Shown piece by piece: positions 1 to 7,100 of a stretch of 64,000 bases of DNA; positions within the stretch are counted from its first letter, which is position 1, and the number at the start of each line of letters is the position of its first letter. Under the pieces are notes generated by a model. That model was given only the letters and a program-made list of their open reading frames with translations. It ran no database searches and was not told the origin of the DNA. Made by a program: the position numbers and the translations under genes. Source of the stretch: Sphingomonas sp. PP-F2F-A104-K0414 (GTDB lineage Bacteria > Pseudomonadota > Alphaproteobacteria > Sphingomonadales > Sphingomonadaceae); the NCBI RefSeq assembly GCF_004340945.1, contig NZ_SLYD01000011.1:30510-94509 (forward strand). The letters are read 5' to 3'.

Positions 1-310
1 AAAGCGGACAGGCTGCTTTCGGGAAGGCGGGCGGCGATAGCAGACATTGGGCAACTGTCGGCTTTCCCAAAGACGATCGAATTTTGGAAATGGCCGGGTT
101 GGGAAGTCGAAACAAAACGGCAAAAACCGCCGGAAACTAATATGACGGGTATCGTTTATGCCTTGCCGCGGTCGTCCTCCGGCCGTGGCCGGTCCGTCCT
201 TGCTACCCTGTGGGGACGGGCCGTTGTTCCCCCATCAGTGGCAAAACGGATAGGGGCTATAACGCCAAGCCGAAAGCACTGTGCTTAGTGCTTTATGAGA
301 GGCTAGCCCC
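1..310. other. Intergenic region with repeat remnant
   Basis: No gene is supported here. The first ~60 bases match the type-1 intergenic repeat found elsewhere in the window (AGCGGAC and GCTTTCGGG blocks). The rest is GC-rich with only short, unconvincing reading frames. The hairpin just past the kinase stop is listed separately. Confidence 0.5.
273..294 (-). terminator. Hairpin downstream of LOV kinase gene
   Basis: A perfect 8-bp inverted repeat (AAAGCACT / AGTGCTTT) with a 6-nt loop lies 17 nt past the stop codon of the kinase gene. There is only a three-base T run, so it is a weak intrinsic terminator candidate or an mRNA-end stabiliser. Confidence 0.35.
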
Positions 311-1822
311 TTAGTTCCTTTCTTCGGCTCGATCATGCTGCTCGTTGTCGTTGTCGTTGTCGGCGCTGTCGACCAACGGTGCGACGGCTTCGAACACGAC
401 GCCGCCAGGAAGGTATGAGATTTTAGCTGTTCCGCCGGTTTCGTGCGCCAAAACACGCTGGATGAGCTGTGTTCCAAAGCTGGTCCGTGTCGGCGGTGCA
501 ACCGGTGGGCCTCCTGACTCTACCCAAGTGAGGTGGAGATCATGCGGTTGCCAGCCGTCCATGACCTTCCAGCTCAGATCAATCACCCCATCGGCGGTCG
601 ATAGCGCGCCATATTTTGCGGCGTTGGTTGCAAGCTCATGGAGGGCAAGGGCGAAGGCGACGACAAGGCGTGGCGGGAGCTGGAGATCCTCCCCGGAAAG
701 CTTGAACCTTTGACCGTCTTCCACCCCGAAGGGGGTAAGCGTGCGCTCAACCAGCGCGCGCATGGACGTGCTCTCGAACCTGCCACTGATTAGCAAGTCG
801 TTCGCGGCGGACATCGCGTGGATGCGTGCTTCCAGCGTCGTGCCGGCCTCCTGCACCGAGGTCGCCCGGCGCATCGTTTGCGAGACGATTGCCTGCAGGG
901 ACGCAAGCGTGTTCTTCACCCGGTGGCTTAGCTCATTAGCCAGGAGGGTCCGATGCTCCTCAGCGCGCCTCCGTGCGGTCACGTCCTGGGTCGTCCCGAC
1001 GAGTGCCAACGGTGTTCCATCGGCGCGGTAGCTCGCCTGTCCCCGGATCTGTACCCAGCGCTCCTCGCCTGCCGGCGTCCGCAAGCGGTACTCGAGGTCC
1101 AGCAGCGATCGGTCGCGTACGGCACGCTCTATGCCGTCGACCTGCATCTGCCGATCTTCCGGGTGGATCGACTCTCGCAGTTCGTCGAGGGTCAGAGGAT
1201 CGGTCGGGGCACGACCGCATATCCTCTTGCACTCGGCAGATGCCGTCAGCCTGTACGTATCGAGATTGATGCTCCAGGATCCCAGGCGGCCGGCATCCAG
1301 GGCAAACTGAAGCCGCTGCTCGCTCTCCTGGAGTTCGGCAATGCGGCGCTCTACCTCTGCTTCGAGGGCATCGCGATCCAGCTGAAGGTTGACGAGGCGT
1401 TCGCGCTCAAGAGTGACGTCGTACTGCGAAGCGAAGAAATAGAGCAGCACCCCGTCGTCGTTAAACACGGGCGAAACCAGCAACCGGTTCCAGAAATGCG
1501 TGCCGTCCTTCTTGTAGTTCAGCAGGTCGAGTTCGATCGATTCCCGCGCACGTATCGCGTCTCGAACGCGGTCGACGTCGGCCATGTCCGTGTTCGGTCC
1601 CTGCAGAAACCGGCAGTTGCGCCCCATGATCTCGCTGCGGGCATAACCGGTCAACTTCCCAAAGGCGTCGTTCACAAACACGATGGGATTGTCTGGCAAC
1701 CGGGGGTCGGTGATGATCATCGGCATGCGCGTCGCGCGGACAGCCGACGCAAACGGGTCAGATCCGCTATCGCCGCGCGTAAGCTCGCGGACGATCCGCG
1801 CTTCTTCCTGGATATCTCGCAC
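311..1822 (-). CDS. LOV-PAS HWE-family sensor histidine kinase
   Basis: Probable blue-light-sensing histidine kinase of 503 residues, cytoplasmic (no membrane segment seen). An N-terminal LOV domain (about residues 22-145) has the flavin-binding GRNCRFLQGP motif, with Cys70 as the expected photo-adduct residue. A short coiled coil and a PAS_3-type domain (about 175-285) follow. The HWE kinase core has phospho-acceptor His300 in LSHRVKN, a HELATNAAKYG N-box and the WVESGGP signature. The GTG start is chosen because GGAG lies 6 nt upstream. It is divergent from a single-domain response regulator that is its likely partner. Light sensing is inferred from the motif; two similar kinases lie near 30 kb. 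Confidence 0.93.
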   Translation of the reverse strand: MRDIQEEARIVRELTRGDSGSDPFASAVRATRMPMIITDPRLPDNPIVFVNDAFGKLTGYARSEIMGRNCRFLQGPNTDMADVDRVRDAIRARESIELDLLNYKKDGTHFWNRLLVSPVFNDDGVLLYFFASQYDVTLERERLVNLQLDRDALEAEVERRIAELQESEQRLQFALDAGRLGSWSINLDTYRLTASAECKRICGRAPTDPLTLDELRESIHPEDRQMQVDGIERAVRDRSLLDLEYRLRTPAGEERWVQIRGQASYRADGTPLALVGTTQDVTARRRAEEHRTLLANELSHRVKNTLASLQAIVSQTMRRATSVQEAGTTLEARIHAMSAANDLLISGRFESTSMRALVERTLTPFGVEDGQRFKLSGEDLQLPPRLVVAFALALHELATNAAKYGALSTADGVIDLSWKVMDGWQPHDLHLTWVESGGPPVAPPTRTSFGTQLIQRVLAHETGGTAKISYLPGGVVFEAVAPLVDSADNDNDNEQHDRAEERN

Positions 1823-2055
1823 ACGTCACTCCGTTCGCACGCTCAACGGGCCTTATGTCGTTGGACGCTATGTTTTTAGTCCTTTAGTGTCAGTAGGCTG
1901 CGATGGCCATTGTGACAAAACTACTCGGTTAACAGCCTGCAAACGTCACCCGGCATGGCCCGCAAATGCGGCCATGCCGCAGTCGCACTCTAAGAAAATC
2001 AACCAAAAAACCTCTCGCGCCGCAACTCTGCTTATGGCGGGCGGGTTAGGGCTCC

Positions 2056-2463
2056 ATGACCCTTTCAACCGTACCTTACGCGCTCGTTGTCGATGATGAT
2101 CCGCTCATCATGATGGATACGACTGCCATCCTCGAAGATGCTGGATTTCGCTTTTACGAGGCCATGGATGGTGACGAGGCGAAGCGAGTCTTAGCCACCA
2201 ACTGGGAAAACATCGTACTGCTGTTCTCTGACGTCGACATGCCCGGCGACACCAACGGCTTTGCGCTAGCGCGGCATGTCGCCGAACGCTGGCCTGCGAT
2301 CGAAATCGTCATCGCATCCGGTCATGTTCTACCGAAAGCGGGCGAGATGCCCGAAAAGGCTACGTTCATCTCAAAGCCGTTCAACAAGCGCATGGTGCAC
2401 CAGCATTTGCGGAACATGCTCCCGGACAACAAATTACCGGAGCCGCTTAAAACGGCGGTTTGA
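2056..2463 (+). CDS. Single-domain response regulator (receiver only)
   Basis: A 135-residue CheY-like receiver with no output domain. Acidic residues (VVDDDP, 12-16), the phospho-acceptor Asp59 in LLFSD, and Lys107 in FISKPF are all present. Such receivers in alphaproteobacteria typically take phosphate from HWE or HisKA_2 kinases and work as phosphate sinks or in phosphorelays. The gene is divergent from the LOV kinase at 311-1822, which makes that kinase the obvious candidate donor. The 233-nt divergent gap should hold both promoters, but I see no clear consensus in it. Confidence 0.9.
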   Translation: MTLSTVPYALVVDDDPLIMMDTTAILEDAGFRFYEAMDGDEAKRVLATNWENIVLLFSDVDMPGDTNGFALARHVAERWPAIEIVIASGHVLPKAGEMPEKATFISKPFNKRMVHQHLRNMLPDNKLPEPLKTAV

Positions 2464-2519
2464 TCAACGACACAGCTTATTGGTAAAAGGCGAAATGGTT
2501 GAGATGGGGAGGAATGATA

Positions 2520-2663
2520 TCAATGTCGAACGATCGGGATCACGTTTATTGCGGAAGCTAGCAACGCACCAACGACCGTGAGGCCGAGGTCGTCCGCGAG
2601 CTGTAGTAACACTTCCAATTCGTCCTTCAAATCTTGGGCCGTCAGCGGGTCGTCAGAGCTCAT
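2520..2663 (-). CDS. Tiny hypothetical protein, family member A
   Basis: A 47-residue protein starting MSSDDPLTAQ, predicted to be one amphipathic helix plus a hydrophobic stretch (VVGALLASAINVI). I do not know its function. It is called as real because the product at 4509-4646 aligns well with it (LKDxLExxLxLAxDLxxxVVGAxxxxAI), and a weaker relative lies at 48055-48195. It converges on the receiver gene. No strong ribosome-binding site is visible, so expression is uncertain. Confidence 0.55.
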   Translation of the reverse strand: MSSDDPLTAQDLKDELEVLLQLADDLGLTVVGALLASAINVIPIVRH

Positions 2664-2792
2664 AGAGACACTGTATCTGTCTTAACCCGGCGACGTCGAT
2701 AGTATGGATGCGCGACGCTCACTGCAATTTCTACTACTGCTCGTAAGCTAGCTTAACGGATGGCGGCTATCGGGAGATCTGATCGCACGCCC

Positions 2793-2870
2793 AAACGTCC
2801 GAATTTGGGCGTGAGCGGAATGGCCGGAATGGGAAGGAAAGCAGACGGTCTGCTTACGGGACCGGGGGCG
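2793..2870 (+). repeat. Type-1 intergenic repeat
   Basis: Matches the recurring block AAACGTCC...GGGCG(T/G)(A/G)AGCGGAATGGCCGG...GGGAAGGAAAGC. It contains a near-perfect palindrome GCAGAC-G-GTCTGC. Confidence 0.6.
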
Positions 2871-2917
2871 TCTTCCTTACTTGCTGGTCACCAAGGGCGT
2901 ACCGTGGTACGTTCAAA

Positions 2918-3088
2918 TCATCCCGTTCCGTATAATTTTGTTGTCAAAAATCCGTCCTGCCACATGGCCCGCAGGATTGGCTCATGATCTTCATCATATG
3001 GACAATCGTCATATCCCAATTTTTCGCTACTGGCGGCGTTAGCGCCAGCCGTTCGGGCTCTTTCGAATTTCAAAACGTGATCTGCCAT
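2918..3088 (-). CDS. Small hypothetical protein (56 aa)
   Basis: A 56-residue soluble, acidic protein starting MADHVLKFER, with CPYDEDHEPILRAMWQDGF near the C-terminus. I do not recognise a family. The start was chosen over an upstream one because AAGGGGG lies 7 nt before this ATG, a strong ribosome-binding site. It stands alone, divergent from the PepSY-like gene. Confidence 0.6.
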   Translation of the reverse strand: MADHVLKFERARTAGANAASSEKLGYDDCPYDEDHEPILRAMWQDGFLTTKLYGTG

Positions 3089-3341
3089 ATATACACCCCC
3101 TTGTATAAAAGGACTATATGACAACGACTTAATCTCTGTTCTGATCCCACCTTTCCACTTTGATGAGCGAACTTCTGCAATCGGAAGCGGGGTGAAGACC
3201 TTTGAATGTCTAGGTTTGGGCAATCCCAGTCGTTGGCGACGATGATCATGGTTGCGTCCAAAGAGATCGACACTTTTCTAGTTTCGGCCGGAACGACGGT
3301 CAGATGATATGCGCTTGGACCCAGCGCATAAGGAGTTAATT

Positions 3342-3599
3342 ATGATAAAAAAGATTCTCATCGCTACGGTTTCAATCGCGGGCCTTGGTTCCCCCGCCTT
3401 TGCAGATATGCCAGGCAAAAACTGGATCAGCAGCGCCAAGGTGAAGGCCATGCTTTCCAAGCGAGGCTATCGGGTCACGAAGCTGGAAGCCGACGATGGC
3501 CATTGGGAAGGCGAAGCCCGCAAAGCCAGGGTAAACTACGAGTTTCACGTCGATCCGCATTCAGGTGCCATCACAAAAATGGAGCGTGATCACTCTTAG
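3342..3599 (+). CDS. Secreted PepSY-like small protein
   Basis: An 85-residue protein with a signal peptide (MIKKILIATVSIAGLGSPAFA, predicted cleavage after AFA) and a mature domain resembling PepSY: WISSAKVKAMLSKRGY, then KLEADDGHWEGEA, then EFHVDPHSGAI. PepSY domains are small periplasmic or cell-surface domains often linked to peptidase inhibition or metal/redox proteins. The exact role is unknown. The start is supported by AAGGAG 7 nt upstream; an earlier in-frame start would destroy the signal peptide. Confidence 0.8.
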   Translation: MIKKILIATVSIAGLGSPAFADMPGKNWISSAKVKAMLSKRGYRVTKLEADDGHWEGEARKARVNYEFHVDPHSGAITKMERDHS

Positions 3600-3725
3600 T
3601 CGTGCGGACACGACGCGCGCTACGCCCACGTTGGACTTGGCGCCTTCGTGTCATAATTCGACTATCAAAAGACCGCTAGTTTAAGCCGGTTTGTGTTTTA
3701 CGAGCGGTGGACGATCGCCAAAGAT

Positions 3726-4103
3726 CTAGGCGACGTTAGGTAGTTCCTGTGCAAACTTCATCAGCACCGCACGAAGCTCGCTATTTCTTAAACCTCCAAT
3801 CGCTGTGTTGATGGGCATCCAGCATCGCTGTCGCTGGTGCATTTCCGGCCAGCTTTTGTTTTCCTGGCGAACCAGCATCGGAAACGCCTGAACAGCTACC
3901 ATCTCTGCTTGGCCGTCGTCTTGAGTTTTCAACTGATGGTAGGTCCCAATAAATAGGGCGCTAATAGTGCCTGTAACGCGCGCTTCCTCAAACGCCTCAC
4001 GAGCGGCAGCTCGGTGCGCTGGCATTCCCTGCTTTACCTTACCCCTGGGCAATACCCACCTTGCTAGCCACAGCCCGATTAGAAGTAAATCGATCGCTAG
4101 CAT
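3726..4103 (-). CDS. Nudix hydrolase, degenerate, probably inactive
   Basis: A Nudix-fold protein of 125 residues. The segment ARWVLPRGKVKQGMPAHRA followed by AREAFEEARV corresponds to the Nudix box GX5EX7REUXEEXGU. However, the first Glu is Met and the box Gly is Arg, while REAFEE is kept. The family normally has about 15-20 more residues before the first strand. Here the upstream frame has a TGA directly before WVEGSPLM, so the N-terminus is short or broken. Family resemblance is to DIPP-like polyphosphate hydrolases. It may be a decaying gene. Confidence 0.6.
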   Translation of the reverse strand: MLAIDLLLIGLWLARWVLPRGKVKQGMPAHRAAAREAFEEARVTGTISALFIGTYHQLKTQDDGQAEMVAVQAFPMLVRQENKSWPEMHQRQRCWMPINTAIGGLRNSELRAVLMKFAQELPNVA

Positions 4104-4508
4104 TAGCGGTGAACCCTCGACCCATCATTCAAAGGTCGCAATGATGAAAACGGCCAGCATCAGTATTTTGGCGATTGCTCAAGCAGGCACATAAACCACC
4201 TCTTCGTCCTCATGCTTTGCTGAGACAGGACACCCTTCGACCTTTCCGCCAGCACGCTACCTACCGATATGTAAGATTAAATGGATGACCGGTCGTAGGC
4301 AGATTATAAGTCGCGCAGAGTGTCTGCAATCGGCGCTTTGAGCTATACGACTAGATCGAAATTTCGTATGTTGGCAGCCAGAATTCGGCCATCCGCATAT
4401 CAAATCGGGGGCTTAATTATGTGCTTCTTCGATGTGAAGTCAAGAGGTCTCCAATCTGGTTGACACCAGACTGTAGGTTCATAAAGGTCTTCCCCAAGCC
4501 CAGGTGGC
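4104..4508. other. Gene-poor region
   Basis: About 400 nt without a supportable gene. The part next to the Nudix gene is in frame with it but is cut by a TGA and may be its decayed 5' end. It also holds an isolated CGAAATTTCG palindrome. I see nothing else. Confidence 0.4.
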
Positions 4509-4646
4509 TCAAGCTGTCTCGCCTTCAATGGATAGAGCGTCAATCGCCACTGATATCCAGGCACCAACAACTTTGATTTCAAGATCATACGCAAGTTTCA
4601 AGGCCTGCTCAAGCTTGTCTTTTAAATTACCTAACGATTCATCCAT
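4509..4646 (-). CDS. Tiny hypothetical protein, family member B
   Basis: A 45-residue protein starting MDESLGNLKD. It aligns with the product at 2520-2663 across LKDKLEQALKLAYDLEIKVV and on into AIDAL. The shared pattern is an amphipathic helix, then VVGA, then a hydrophobic A-I segment. Function is unknown. No strong Shine-Dalgarno is visible (AGAG about 7 nt upstream). It reads toward the Nudix gene. Confidence 0.5.
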   Translation of the reverse strand: MDESLGNLKDKLEQALKLAYDLEIKVVGAWISVAIDALSIEGETA

Positions 4647-4696
4647 GATTTATCTCTGTCTATTTCGGATTTGTAGTGCCTGAATCGACGTCGGGA

Positions 4697-5161
4697 TCAT
4701 TTAGCCTCAGCGCATAACCCGGCGAAGGTTTGATCGAACTCGGCGCCACCGTCAGCTATGGCCCCCATCCTCGCGGTCTTCGCGTAAAAGAAGCGACGGA
4801 AGGCCTGCCCCGCCCCAGGCTGTACCTGTCCGCAAACAACCTGATGCCTAGAATTCGAGCCGATCACCTCACGCAATCGGGCATCCGCCGGCAAGGCAAG
4901 CGCGCGCAGTATAACGGGCCTGTCAGAGCCCATCCAATCAGACCGTGCTGGGCCTCGGGCGACAAGTCCGGCGGATACGTTGCTGCCTGAGGCATGACCG
5001 CCAACTGCCGGGACCGATACCACGCGTACACTATCAGGCTGGAGCCCGACCGGGGGCGGCGAATAAAACACGAATACGGCGACGAGCAGTGCGGTACAGG
5101 TGCCAACAGCCAACAGGCCCCACCACAAATGACGCGACCGCGCCATCGTGAGATCATGCAT
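4697..5161 (-). CDS. Membrane-anchored hypothetical protein
   Basis: A 154-residue protein with one N-terminal membrane segment (WWGLLAVGTCTALLVAVFVFY, about residues 13-33) and a probable periplasmic domain containing two cysteines (VVCGQV and GLCAEAK) that could pair. I do not recognise a family. It follows the alpha/beta hydrolase stop by 1 nt, so it is probably the last gene of the GH3-esterase-hydrolase operon. The start could instead be the ATG five codons downstream. Confidence 0.6.
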   Translation of the reverse strand: MHDLTMARSRHLWWGLLAVGTCTALLVAVFVFYSPPPVGLQPDSVRVVSVPAVGGHASGSNVSAGLVARGPARSDWMGSDRPVILRALALPADARLREVIGSNSRHQVVCGQVQPGAGQAFRRFFYAKTARMGAIADGGAEFDQTFAGLCAEAK

Positions 5162-5162
5162 C

Positions 5163-6119
5163 TTAGGGTCGCTGGATATTGCTGAGGACGCCGAGCCATC
5201 CGGGTGCCGCGTTGCTCAGTTCACCGTTTTTAGCGAACGCGGCCGGCCCATCGGCCGCTCCCTGCAACTTCCACATGAACCAGGCGGTGGGATATCCGAG
5301 CAAGGGATAAACACCGAGATTGCACGACGCCGGGATACCGCCGCTCGCGCAACCAGGATTGCCCTCGATCTCGGTATGCCCGCCCAGCGCGATCATCCCC
5401 ATCGCCTTGTCGACCGCATCAGACGTCGGCCCGTAATAGCCCAGATTGGTCGGCAGGCTTGAGATCACATCGACGTCGCCACCGACATAGAAAATGGAAC
5501 CACGGGTAACCTTTGACAGCGCGCCAAGGTCGATCGAGCAGTTCGCGACCACGCAGACCGCGCGTAGTGGGGTTTCGATCGGCACATAGGTCTTGAACGC
5601 AGGATCGTTCCGCGAGAACAGCAACGCCGCGGTCGCCGCACCCTGCGAATGGCCTGCCAGACCGATATTGTCGGCGTCCACCTTCCCGTAGAAGACACTC
5701 CCCGGATCGCGGGACTGAGCGAGTAGGAAGTCCTTCGCGTCGGTGACCGTTTCGCCCTGCCCCGTCGAGCCATCGCGCGATCGAATGACGATGAAGCCCC
5801 AGCTCGCGAGATGGCGCAGGAAATAGGCATTCTTCTCCGCCGGGACCGTATCCGCCGTGCCGTTGGCGAAGACAATCACAGGATGACGAAAGCCGCTGGT
5901 CCGCCCCTTGAGAGGGTTGGCGCCGAGGTCAGTCGGATACCAGATGTCGCAAACATTGCCCTCGCGGTCGCAGGCGTGGGGCGAGACGGTTGTCGTCGTG
6001 GCCCATGGACCGTCCGCCGCATAATGACGTTCGATCGGCCCCTTGGCCTCGTATGTCGCAGCCGTTGCCGGCTGCATGAGCAGCATCGCGCTTATCGCGC
6101 CCAATATCGACCAACGCAT
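5163..6119 (-). CDS. Secreted alpha/beta hydrolase (chlorophyllase/PETase-like fold)
   Basis: A 318-residue exported hydrolase. Signal peptide at 1-20 (MLLMQPATAA end). Nucleophile elbow GHSQG near residue 158, with a candidate oxyanion region (VIVFANGT) upstream and a catalytic His likely in GGHTEI. Four cysteines in CDREGNVC and CVVANC suggest disulfides, in line with a periplasmic location. The arrangement resembles dienelactone-hydrolase or cutinase-like secreted esterases; substrate unknown. GAGGAG lies 8 nt before the ATG. It follows the second esterase by 46 nt in the same operon. Confidence 0.82.
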   Translation of the reverse strand: MRWSILGAISAMLLMQPATAATYEAKGPIERHYAADGPWATTTTVSPHACDREGNVCDIWYPTDLGANPLKGRTSGFRHPVIVFANGTADTVPAEKNAYFLRHLASWGFIVIRSRDGSTGQGETVTDAKDFLLAQSRDPGSVFYGKVDADNIGLAGHSQGAATAALLFSRNDPAFKTYVPIETPLRAVCVVANCSIDLGALSKVTRGSIFYVGGDVDVISSLPTNLGYYGPTSDAVDKAMGMIALGGHTEIEGNPGCASGGIPASCNLGVYPLLGYPTAWFMWKLQGAADGPAAFAKNGELSNAAPGWLGVLSNIQRP

Positions 6120-6165
6120 CGTTCCGTCTCCTCGAAGAGTAGCGATCAGCTTCCGGCAGTTCCTG

Positions 6166-7077
6166 CTATTTCGTCAGCCAGCCGTGCGCGCCGAGCCAGG
6201 TAAGCAGCGCGGTGCTCCAGCCAGTGCTGGTCGTGCCCGCTTTGCCGTCGAAGCCGAAGCCATGGCCGCCATGTTCGTAGACGTGCAGTTCGACCGGCCG
6301 CCCGGCGCGACGCCAGCTGTCGGGCAGGCCGTAGCCCTGCTTGCCGAACAGCTCGTCGTCGTTGGCCATCGCAACGAACAGCGGCGGCGCGCCTGCGGCG
6401 ACGGTCGTTGGTGCCATCGAGGGATAGATAGCGGCGAACAGGTCAGGCGTGGTGCCAGGTGCTGCGGTCTTTACCAGATCCACCCCCATGATCGCGCCGG
6501 CGGAAAAGCCGAGATAGGCGACGCGGCGTGGATCGACGCCCCATTCCCCCGCACGTGCCCGCACCAGCTTCACTGCCGCCTGCGCATCGGCGAGCGCCGG
6601 TGCAGGTGCCGGGATCACGGCACCGCCCTTCGCTCCAGCCATTGCAGCAGCTGCGAAGCGCGCCAGCGCGGCCTGCTTGAACGCGTCCAGTGAAGCCGGT
6701 GTCGCATCGAGACGGTATTTGAGAACAAAGGCAGCGATGCCATGATCGGCAAGCCAGCGTGCCGGCTTCATCGCCTCGGCCTCCATCGACTCCATCAGGA
6801 AACCGCCGCCGGGCGCGATAATGACCGCAGCCCCCGTCGCCTTTGCCTTGTCGGGCAGCACCGGCAAAAGTGTCGCAGTTGCGACGTTACGGACCGTGGG
6901 GCGACTGGCGAGCGTGAACCAGCTTTCCGCCGGCATACCGGGCACGCCGCCAGTGCCCAGTGCAATCGCACCGGTTTGCGGGGGTGTCGCGATCGGTTCG
7001 ACCGGGATGCCCTGCGCCGTCACCGCCGTGGGGAGGGCAAAGGCAAGGGCAGTGACGAACAGGCTGAAGCGGTTCAC
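6166..7077 (-). CDS. Secreted alpha/beta hydrolase (acetyl-xylan-esterase/BD-FAE-like)
   Basis: A 303-residue exported esterase with a signal peptide (MNRFSLFVTALAFALPTAVTAQ). Oxyanion motif APGGGF, nucleophile in GFSAGA, acid near NDDELFG, and catalytic His in HGGHGFG. This pattern is typical of bacterial feruloyl or acetyl esterases that deacylate plant glycosides. The GTG start is preferred because AGGAGG lies 6 nt upstream; a longer frame would run back into the GH3 gene. It lies 23 nt after the GH3 stop, so the two are probably co-transcribed and act on the same glycosylated, acylated substrate. Confidence 0.85.
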   Translation of the reverse strand: MNRFSLFVTALAFALPTAVTAQGIPVEPIATPPQTGAIALGTGGVPGMPAESWFTLASRPTVRNVATATLLPVLPDKAKATGAAVIIAPGGGFLMESMEAEAMKPARWLADHGIAAFVLKYRLDATPASLDAFKQAALARFAAAAMAGAKGGAVIPAPAPALADAQAAVKLVRARAGEWGVDPRRVAYLGFSAGAIMGVDLVKTAAPGTTPDLFAAIYPSMAPTTVAAGAPPLFVAMANDDELFGKQGYGLPDSWRRAGRPVELHVYEHGGHGFGFDGKAGTTSTGWSTALLTWLGAHGWLTK

Positions 7078-7100
7078 GAGAATCCTCCTAGAGTGAATGG

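Noticed and set aside
953..1879. Long plus-strand frame opposite the first LOV kinase
   Set aside because: Antisense shadow: the minus-strand product has full LOV, PAS and kinase motifs, whereas this frame has no domain pattern.
2905..2935. GTTCAAATC resembling a tRNA T-loop
   Set aside because: No matching stems, D-arm or anticodon arm around it; no tRNA fold could be built.
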